This document shows, piece after piece, positions 46,601-54,748 of a DNA stretch of 64,000 nt (the first letter of the stretch is position 1; each line of letters begins with the position of its first letter). The notes beneath the pieces were generated by a model. The model did not search any database and was not told the origin of the DNA. It worked only from the letters and a program-made list of their open reading frames with translations. The position numbers and the translations under genes are program-made. Origin of the DNA: Adenophora triphylla var. japonica (lineage: Eukaryota; Streptophyta; Magnoliopsida; Asterales; Campanulaceae); assembly GCA_022495995.1 (NCBI GenBank), contig JAFEMH010002102.1:248001-312000 (forward strand), in the 5' to 3' direction.

Positions 46601-48040
46601 GTCGTCGTGATCCTCCTTGCGCTTTGAGCCTCTCAAAGCGTAACATCCCTCGAGACGATCAAAGACAGATTCCGACAGCCTCTTGAAGACATGAGGCTGT
46701 CCAAAGCTTGCGTCTTTCCGTGCATTCCCTTGCCTCGCCTCTCGTACTCAATCCCCATCAAGAAAATCCCGAGTAGGATCAGCCGCACATTAGCGGGATC
46801 GATCGAGCCTCGCTCCTTCGCAAGATACCGCTGGCTACAAAAGAATCTCTTAGCAGAAAAGCCGCAAGTCATCAATCTTCTCTCGCACTAGGATGACCGG
46901 TATGGAGGAACCAATCCAAATATTTGTCGACAGAAGATGCTTGCATTGAAAGTCCGAAGGTTCGACCAACGGTCCCGATTAGTTCCTACACCCCATGCTT
47001 GAGCTAGCACTGTGCAAACTCTACACCAATATAAGACACTACACGAGAAGCTCCTTCGAAAAGATAAGTGTCCCGCCGCCGACCAAACCGACGGAGCACC
47101 CGCTTGGAAAAGTAAAAGGAGGAATCTCGCAAACCCTAAGAACAACCCCGTCAAAACCCTTGGTATTGGCAACATACTTGTTCAACCTCCAATAAGGTGG
47201 ACACCAGAGAATATCGCGCTTCGGTCTTCGCAATCGGCCCGGCCCATTCATCCGCCGAAAGATCTTTGATTAACAACTTTCGTGTATGATATGTAAAAGG
47301 AGAATATTCCAACGGGGACCTATCAACTTGAGATGCTCCCTAAGCCAAATAGTCAACAGGAGGGGACTCCCTTGAGTCATGACGCCTTGCCCTATGCAGC
47401 TCATCAAGACCATGAAGGGTCTCACCCAAGATTAGCGGAATAATGTTCCTAGAACGTTTCCTAGCCTCGCGTAACAACTTCCACCCGCTGGGAATCGACC
47501 AAGCCGTCCCTACACGTAAAACAAAACATCTCCGAAAAGAGAAAGAGCCGTAAAGTTCCGCTTATGGACATGAAAAGCATCATCATTAGAATCACAAGCG
47601 TCCGGAAAAGAAGAGCAATCAACCCACTTGCGGTGAACCAACTCATAACAAGTATCAAGGGGGATCCCTAACATTTCGTTCAAAGCCTCCGAATGATTCC
47701 TATGATACTTAGGAACAAAGAATCTCGCTACCAAAGGCATATCCAAGATAATGGCGAATTCCTCCACGGTAGGCACCATCTCATTCAAAGAAAAATTGAA
47801 AAGATGAATAGAGGGATCCCAAAATCGAGTAGCACCCTGCAATAACTTCCAATCCGGTTGGAGGTTCTTCAAAGTGAAAAGAATTCTAAATCCGAATTCT
47901 GCGATAAACTTATTGCGAGACCGGTTGCGAAACGACCTTACAAAATCCCTTGATGCTTGCTTGAAAGATGCAATCACTTCAGAGGACAAAGAAAAATCAT
48001 CGACAATCATGGACGTTGGGGCAATCTCCTTGGAAGCCAT
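46601..48040 (-). pseudogene. Antisense DUF7745-like gene of F
   Basis: The start ATG at 48040 (MASKEIAPTS) opens a 176-residue frame: FIAEFGFRILFTLKNLQPDW, RFWDPSIHLFNFSLNEMVPT, VEEFAIILDMPLVARFFVP, DDAFHVHKRNFTALSLFGDV. After a stop near 47510, other frames give LGETLHGLDELHRARR, SADEWAGPIAKTEARYS and SVGLVGGGT, the second conserved block. A basic end (RRGKGMHGKTQAL) is near 46720. The FWD-x-F-NEMVPT signature and the order match B2 58051-59127 and plant DUF7745/PMD-related proteins, whose function is unknown. TATAAAA near 48157 and the palindrome pair at 48202-48237 suggest its own promoter. Confidence 0.7.
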
Positions 48041-48150
48041 GGATCACAGGGTTGAGAAAGAAGACAAGAGTTTCACCCTAACAGGATAACTCTAGAGTTT
48101 GAAAAGCTAGAATGAGTTATCTGGCCGGACTACATGGTGATTTTATAGGG

Positions 48151-48237
48151 AAAACTGTCAAAATCCTGTTCGAAAAAGGAAGAGATTTCTGCCTGGGTAG
48201 CGTGTCTCGTGCGAGACACCTTATCTCGCGCGAGATA
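48151..48237 (-). promoter_or_regulatory. Promoter of antisense DUF7745 gene with F-family palindromes
   Basis: On the minus strand, TATAAAA (48157-48151) lies about 110 bp before the ATG. GTGTCTCGTGCGAGACAC (48202-48219) and perfect TATCTCGCGCGAGATA (48222-48237) lie upstream, centres 19 bp apart. The palindrome type and spacing are the same as in the F LTR. Confidence 0.6.
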
Positions 48238-48644
48238 TCCCTACGGCAAAGCAACAACAGTTCTACTCAAACAGTAATCTAGCCCCGACTTGGCGAAGCA
48301 AGTCTCGAAAAACCTGCGTGTACAATTCATCACATGCAATAAAACACCATATTCAGGCTCAAAATTGCGGCCTATCGGCCATTCCCATTTCCGAAAAAAA
48401 AAACATGGAAAGTCGAGAAAGTTAATTAAACTAATTAGACCTAGGATTAGGTGCTAAAGAAAAAAAAAACCATTGTTTTGTGCTACCTACTTGTTCCTAA
48501 CAAAAATTTAAAAGAAAAAAATTGTCCTGGGCCCACACGGCCGATATGTACGTATCATCAAATCATCGATGAAGAGAGAAAGGGAGGGGATCACGCCATC
48601 AAGTCGCTCGAGCCGCCGCACCTCCGCCATCACCTCCACGGGGG

Positions 48645-50837
48645 CTACCATCCCTCCTTGACCTCTTGGCTCCGCAAGTAGGGGTCATCGCCGAGGCCAC
48701 CGTTGAGGCCGCCGAAGAAGCTTTCGAATGACCTCTCGAGCAGGTCCGACACCAAAGCCATCAACCCAGCCATCTTGGTCGCTCCACGGTTGTAATCGGC
48801 CGCGGATATGGTGACCTGAAAATCAAAGAAAAGAAGATGCTCGGATGGAGTCGGACATATACACTTATATGCACGAACAGTACAAACGGAAACATACCGA
48901 AGAGACATCAGCCGGGAGGCGGTAACCCTCGGGAATCTGATCAGGAGACGGGATGTGCCCCATCATTGGCATGCTCCCCATCATATACCTGTAGCTCAAA
49001 GGGCCGTAGTCTGGGGCAAAAGGCAGAGAACCGAGTAGCCCGAGAGGAAGTGCTAGGGGTCAAGAACCCGAAGCGTGCGCGCAGGCGGAGCCACGAGCAT
49101 GTGATCGCCTATCCCCCACCAGAGGGGACCCATCAACCGAGGCAAGAACTCCGCATAAGAAGCCCCGGGAATCACGCAAGCCGTCGCCGCATCACCTACC
49201 AAAAGACCTGCATAATCATCCTCTGGAATAGAGTGGGTGGGATACATCGACCTCGGCGGATCCGCCGGCACCCTGTATGATAGTCTACCCCGCCATGCTG
49301 GGAAGACCCGCTCACCAAGGTACATGGTATCTCCCTCCAAAGACGCCAAGCATCCTCTCGCATCCCGTAGCATCCCAAGCTCGATGAACCTCCGGCTCCA
49401 ACAGTGGTCCAAGGATATAGGCCCAGCCTCTCGTACTCAAAGGTGTCCAAAGATGGCCCGCGCCTCCGCCACCGTCAAGGTCCAATCCCGGTCCTCCTCC
49501 TCATCAACGGTCCGGTTCAGGTGGCTCCACCTCCTGATATCCGGAAACAAAGGGGCCCGGCTCTCCCACTCAAACTTGTACAGCCCAAGAACAAGATAGC
49601 CCCATATCTCGCACAAAGAAAATGTATCAAATTCGGTATGAAACACGCAGAGCATACGTATTTAAAATGTAAAATGTAATCAAAGAGCATACCTCCCGTG
49701 CATAAGAATACCCCGACGAGAGAGTCCTTGGTATTCCTACATGCCTCATCCATGGCATGGTAGCAAAGAGGCTAGCCCCGCCGAGCCCCAATCATAGCCG
49801 CTCACTTCATCCAGATCAACCAACAAGCGTAACAAAGAAAGACGGGCCGTAGAAGAATGGTTCGCAAAATAGTCTCGTAAAGGATATACCAGAGGGCACC
49901 CCTCACCAACCGATCAATATTCACATTCGGCTTCTCCGAGTAGTCCTCAATCCGACGGAGGGGTGTCAACTCGCAAAGATACCCCTTAACCTTGTTAGGG
50001 GGAAACCAATCAACCGCTCCACGCCGCCGAACTCGCAGGCTTATAATTCGGAAACTTCGGCAGGGATCGCCAATGAACTCTAACCCCGTGATAGCAAGAA
50101 AATCAGCGGAGTCATAGTCGCTTCCCGAAGCGCAAGTGAACGGTGTGGGTAGTGTCCCACCACCTCTCCCGAATAGCCTGGAGAACTTGGGGAGTCCGCC
50201 TAATTCCCCTGAGATTGTCAATGAAAGTCAACAAACCCGTTTGGGCCACCCTAGCTCGGACGCCGTCAAGATCCTTGATCTTGTCCCACACCGCCTTAGC
50301 CATTTTCGGACTCCCGACAGGTTCTTAATTGGCTTGTACGACCGCAAAACAGAGGAAAAACAGAGAGGGCAACATTAGAAATCATTCCAAACCAAGAAAT
50401 AAATGAAATAGAAGAAATTTTTCATTGGGGCATTTCATCGAACACTTGGCGTGCGTACAAGAAAAGCTTTCTGCCCCAAGGATGTCAATCATAATCCGAA
50501 TCAACCTCTCCTACAATCCATGATGTGTAGGAGGCTCATACGCACACAATGCAACAACAAGCATCCGAAGGAATGCACAAAATTAAAGCATGCAAGGGGA
50601 ACCTAGCTCTAAGCACAAACATGAACAAAAGGCCATTGAGAGATTTTTTGAATTCAAGGGAAAGGGGATTCAAATCAATGCAATACAAGAAACAAGAGGT
50701 GAAGATAGAGTTCTTACCAAGCCCTCCCGGACAGCGGTAGAGATGTGGGCGTGCCTATCGAATGTGAGATCATCGCGGGGATAATCCTTCCCTAGTATAT
50801 AACTCCCCAAGATAGGATTTCTTTGTTCTTGAGCCAT
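48645..50837 (-). pseudogene. Antisense PMD-like gene of F, four exons
   Basis: Exon 1 is 50837-50718 (MAQEQRNPILGSYILGKDYP, donor GTAAGA). Exon 2 is about 50323-49693: AVWDKIKDLDGVRARVAQTG, RERWWDTTHTVHL, DFLAITGLEFIGDP, LLRLLVDLDEVSGYDWGSAG; donor GAG|GTATGC. Exon 3 is 49607-48898 (EIWGYLVLGLYKFEWESRAP, YLGERVFPAWRGRLSYRVPA, PDQIPEGYRLPADVSS; donor GTATGT). Exon 4 is 48815-48645 after TTGATTTTCAG: VTISAADYNRGATKMAGLMA to a TGA. Exon borders match B1 and B2. Frameshifts occur in exons 2 and 3. It lacks the acidic tail of the B copies. It is PMD family (PF10536-like); function unknown. Confidence 0.72.
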
Positions 50838-51037
50838 CGATTATGGAAGGAGGAGGGATTGAGAATGGATTAGGGGGAGAATCACCAATCAAATCCACGA
50901 AAAAATTGCAAAGAAAGCGACCTTGGCTTGAGCTAGGGAGGAAATTTTGGAAAAGATGTTTTCAAAATAAACAAGAGTTGCTGTTTATATGCCCCTGAAA
51001 TAGCCCGGATCCGAGAAGGCTTCGCAGCCCCGGCATC
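50838..51037 (-). promoter_or_regulatory. Promoter region of F PMD-like gene, cut by B2
   Basis: On the minus strand, GCATATAAACAGC (about 50988-50976) is a TATA box candidate about 140 bp before the ATG. B2 is inserted at 51038, so any upstream palindromes are displaced. Confidence 0.4.
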
Positions 51038-52271
51038 TGGCATCTTTCGCGTTGGCGGCGGTTGTCTCGCCGTTTTTGTTTTGTAGAGTCGCCACGCCGT
51101 TTTTATTAAGCCCAAAACATTGAAAAAGGGCATCAGTTTAAAGATAATTTTAAACTGTTTTTGTGTGATGAGATTTTGAGTTCGGAGGTCAGATGACTCC
51201 CCGGGAAGAGAATATTAGAATATTAGAGCTCACCCGAGTAGCCTCGTAAAACGAGTCTTTCGGATACCCCTAATATCCTTTAAATGTTGTGTGTGTGTGT
51301 GTGTGTGCTTTTAAAAATGCATGCTGTATCGGATGTCTACATTGTATGCTATGTATGGAAATGTATTGAAATAGTATAGGAAGGAAGCCTTACCAATGTT
51401 GGTTCGTGTCTGTCTTCCGCTGGGGAATGGTGTTTGAGGTCGGAGTAGCGTTCCGGTACGGATCGGGATTGCTTCGGTAGATGCCGGTTGTCCGCGGACA
51501 GAGTTTCGGCGTGAGTTGAGGTTGCAGGCTGCGTTCGGGCAGAGGTTCGGCGTGCGTGGGGATCGTCGGGATCACTCGGGCGAGGTTCGGCGTGCGTTGT
51601 GGTGGCGGGGAGTCACTCGGGCAGAGTTTCGGCGTGGTTTGGGATCGTCGGTTTGACTCGGAAAGAGCCGGGACACCGTGGAAAGACCAGGCAAGGCCTC
51701 GGAGTACCACGAGGGGCCTCAGAGTACCTCGGGAGTGCCTCGGGGCAGTGCGGGAGCGTCTCGGGAGCGCTCGGGGAGGCTTCGGAGCACCACAAGGGAG
51801 CTCGGAAGGCCTCGGAAGGATCCGAAAGGGGCAGGGAATGCCTCGAAAGGACTTAGAGGGAAGCCGAAGGCTAGGGAGGAAGAGAGAAGTGGGAGGTGTG
51901 AAAAATGAGGGAGGGGGAGCCCTCTATTTATAGTGTAGGAAAACTGCAAAGAGGTCCGTACGGACCTCTTAGGTAATTATAGATTTCCGGGATTTGAGGG
52001 AATCTCGTGGACTTTAAGGGGATTTTCGTAATGATTATGTCTGGTGCAAAGAGGTCCGTACGGACCTTTTGGCATGCAAAGAGGTCCGTACGGACTTTCC
52101 ATGCTCTTGTGAATGTGATGGCAAGCTAGCTCTCGTCGAGAGCTTTCCAATATATATGGCACGTCTCAATCGGAGTTCGTATGAAGGAGTTATGACCTCA
52201 GGAAGTTTGCCTCTGGTTTTGTCGTATCGTGGGATGGAGAGCGGCGATCCAGTTGGGGTACTTACGAAGCC
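51038..52271 (-). repeat. B2 3' LTR
   Basis: Read on the minus strand it starts near 52271 (CGTAAGTACCCCAA, for TGTAAGTACCCC) and ends AAAGATGCCA at 51038. TATAAATAG is at 51932-51924. Repeated CTCCGAGGC-like units follow, then an (AC)n run (51288-51307) and a primer-site echo TGGCGACTC at 51094-51086. The outer border is inferred, because the matching target repeat is not in the window. Confidence 0.68.
51924..52097 (-). promoter_or_regulatory. B2 LTR promoter: three palindromes and TATA box
   Basis: AGGTCCGTACGGACTT (52082) and AGGTCCGTACGGACCT (52052) are 30 bp apart. Perfect 18-mer GAGGTCCGTACGGACCTC (51951-51968) ends 18 bp before TATAAATAG. Each is flanked by CTTTGCA on the minus strand. 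Confidence 0.65.
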
Positions 52272-52359
52272 CTCGGCGACGTCACTTATGAAAGAAGTGG
52301 GGTCGTCGATAAGATAAGGGTCCTGATCTGGATCGCGTGCTGAGAGAGAAGGTGACCGT

Positions 52360-52800
52360 GTAGGTCAGTGCGTTAGGACATGGCGGTGTCCTGTTGTGTG
52401 ACCGTTTAGGTCGAGTTGGTGGACCACTGTGATAGGATTCCTACGTATCCCTAGCGGGAATCAAGCGTCGTAGTTCGTGTGTGGGGTGAGTGTTGTGTAT
52501 GAGGACGTGGTCCTCTTGTCCTCTAACTCGAGACTGTGTGTGGACGTGGTGGTGTCCTGTGGGTGACCGCATAGGTCGATGGGTGGACCAGTAATAGGAT
52601 TCCTACGTATCCACAGCGGGAATCAAGCACAGTCGTAGTTCGGAGGTCGTGAATTTGTGAGTGCGGGCGTGGTGGTGCCCTGAAGTGTTGTGTGACCGCC
52701 GAGGTCGGTGGTAAGGACGTGGTGGTGTCCTGAAATGTGGTGACCGCCGAGGTCAATTGTGAGGACGTGGCGGCGTCTGGGATGGAAATTTTACGATTTT
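52360..52800. repeat. B2 3' UTR repeat block 1
   Basis: Two ~160-bp units contain GGACRTGGYGGTGTCCTG, GACCGY.TAGGTCG and GGATTCCTACGTATCC..AGCGGGAATCAAGC. Shorter ~50-bp units GTGACCGCCGAGGTC.. GGACGTGGTGGTGTCC follow. The CCTACGTATCC part (52432-52478, 52595-52642) resembles the post-integrase motif. Confidence 0.7.
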
Positions 52801-52841
52801 CCTAATCGGGTGGTTTAAGGCCTTAGGGCCGGAGATAGAGT

Positions 52842-53345
52842 GAGGACTTGAATCATCTTCGATTGCGGTTGGTGCCACGGCGGAGGACTTTGAATCGTCT
52901 TCGGTTGCGGTTGGTGCCACGGGAGGACTTTGAATCGTCTTACAGTTGCGGTTGGTGCCACCGGAGGACTTTGAATCTTCATCTAGCGGCGGTTGGTGCC
53001 ACGCTAGAGGACTTTGAATCGTCATCTGGCGGCGGTTGGTGCCACGCTGGAGGACTTTGAATCGTCTTCTGGCGGCGGTTGGTGCCACGCTGGAGGACTT
53101 TGAATCGTCATCATACGGCGGCGGTTGATGTGATGCGCGAGACTTTGAATCGTCTTCTAGCCGCGATTTGATGTAATGCGCGAGGACTTTGAATCGTCTT
53201 CTAGCCGTTGATTGATGTAATGCGCGAGACTTTGAATCGTCTTCTAGCCGCGATTGATGTAATGCGCGAGGACTTTGAATCGTCTTCTAGCCGCAGTTGA
53301 TGTAATGCGCGAGGACTTTGAATCGTCTTCTAGCCGCAGTTGTGG
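52842..53345. repeat. B2 3' UTR tandem repeat block 2 (~42 bp x 12)
   Basis: Twelve units are built on GAGGACTTTGAATCGTCTTC. The first six or seven end GCGGTTGGTGCCACG; the last five end GATGTAATGCGC. The switch near 53120 makes two subfamilies in one array. No ORF is supported. Confidence 0.85.
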
Positions 53346-53379
53346 AGGCATGGCTGCCTTGTGCTTCGAGAGGCGTAGA

Positions 53380-54440
53380 TGCCTTTGTGTTTTTGCATGT
53401 TGAGTAGAAGATTGGACTTACGATGACTGCCGGTGCTTGCGTTGCCGTTGAAGTGGGCGAGGATGACGGCCGGTGATAGCTTCCCCATTTGGCATTTTGG
53501 AGGCGCTTCGTGCCTTGGGACTTGTACTCGGAGGTGTTGGCTCCTTCTTGTGCTTGTTTTGCCGTTGAGTGGGCAAGGATGATGGCCGGTGCTGGGGATA
53601 TGCAGTCCTGTATGACTTCCCTTTCGACTTGTTGGGGGAGGAGCTCGGGCTTACTTTGATGGCCGGTGCTTGCGCTGCCGTTGAAGTGGGCGAAGTTCGG
53701 GCTTACATCTGACTGCCGGTGCTTGAATTGCTGGGGATGCGTGACCTTGTAGGGGCCCTTTTCTGTTGGGAAGATGACTTCGGACCTCCAGTGGTTGAGT
53801 TGTCGTTGAGCGTTTGGAGGCGTCTTGTGCCTTGATATTCGTGCTGGGAGGTGTTGGCTCCTTCTTGAATTGCCGTCGGGCGTCTTGGAGGCGTCTCGTG
53901 CCTTGGGATTCGTGCTGGGAGGTGTTGGCTCCTTCTTGAATTGCCGTTGAGCGGGCGGTGGTTGAATTGCCGTTGGAGTGGGCGAGGACCGGTCTTACGT
54001 TGATGGCCGGGGATTGAATTGCCGTTGGAGTGGGCGAGGACCGGTCTTACGTTGATGGCCGGTGGTTGAATTGCCGTTGAGCTGGCGAGGACCGGTCTTA
54101 CGCTTGACGGCCGGTGGTTGAATTGCCGTTGAGCTGGCGAGGACCGGTCTTACGCTTGACGGCCGGTGGTTGAAATGCCGTTGAAGTTGCGAGTCCGGTC
54201 TTACGCTTGATGGCCGGTGGTTGAATTGCCGTTGAAGTGGGCGAGGACCGGTCTTACGTTTGACGGCCGGTGGTTGAATTGCCGTTGAAGTGGGCGAGGA
54301 CCGGTCTTACGCTGACGGCCGGTGGTTGAAATGCCGTTGAGGAGGCGAGGACCGGTCTTACGTTTGACGGCCGGTGGTTGAATTGCCGTTGAAGTGGGCG
54401 AGGACCGGTCTTACGCTGACGGCCGGTGGTTGAATTGAAG
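53380..54440. repeat. B2 3' UTR tandem repeat block 3 (~53 bp unit)
   Basis: About nine units near 53975-54436 read GGCCGGTGGTTGAATTGCCG, TTGAAGTGGGCGAGGACCGG, TCTTACGTTTGAC. The left half (53380-53970) holds longer, looser units with GGAGGCGTCTTGTGCCTTG and GAGGTGTTGGCTCCTTCTTG. Tandem repeats in the 3' UTR are known for Ogre-type elements. Confidence 0.85.
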
Positions 54441-54548
54441 GGTTAGGGACCATTCTGCACTTGGATTTCTTTGGAAAAGGCCTCGGGACGGCCGGGGGCA
54501 AAGATTATAAGAGGGCGAGAAAAGTAATTTGGCCACCCCTTGCAAAGA

Positions 54549-54592
54549 GGTCCGTACGGACCAACACAGTTGCAAAGAGGTCCGTACGGACC
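54549..54592 (+). promoter_or_regulatory. Palindrome pair upstream of B2 PMD-like gene
   Basis: GGTCCGTACGGACC at 54549-54562 and 54579-54592, exactly 30 bp apart, each preceded by TGCAAAGA. It is the same motif as in the B2 LTR promoter, 157 bp before the gene ATG. A weak TTAAAT lies at about 54630. Confidence 0.62.
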
Positions 54593-54748
54593 ACCTTGGT
54601 TTTACGGTTCCCAGGCTTTGGCCAGGGCTTAAATTCCGAGGCTCCCTCTTCATTTCCCATTTCCAGTGCGTGAACCAGCGAGAGAGAAGGAGAGAAAACT
54701 CCATTTTTGTCCAAAATCTTCCATTTTTCTTAGCTTGAATTGCTTGCA

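Larger units (their letters stand above)
37190..51037 (+). mobile_element. Element F: Tat-type retrotransposon with antisense PMD and DUF7745 genes
   Basis: The order is 5' LTR, primer site, leader, gag, protease, G-patch, spacer, RT/RNase H, archaeal-type RNase H, integrase (all plus). A DUF7745-like and a PMD-like gene follow on the minus strand. It is cut at 51038 by the B2 LTR inside the PMD promoter region, so its 3' LTR lies outside the window. Its LTR is shorter (993 bp) and its start (TGTAGACACCCC) differs from C, D and E, so it is another Tat family. Frames are heavily broken by single-base indels. Confidence 0.82.

Noticed and set aside
51288..51307. (GT)n run as a point of interest
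   Set aside because: A plain microsatellite; a similar (AC)n lies in the C LTR, so it is ordinary LTR content.
52842..53345. Regular ~42-bp repeats looked like a CRISPR array
   Set aside because: Units are contiguous with no unique spacers, in a plant retrotransposon 3' UTR.
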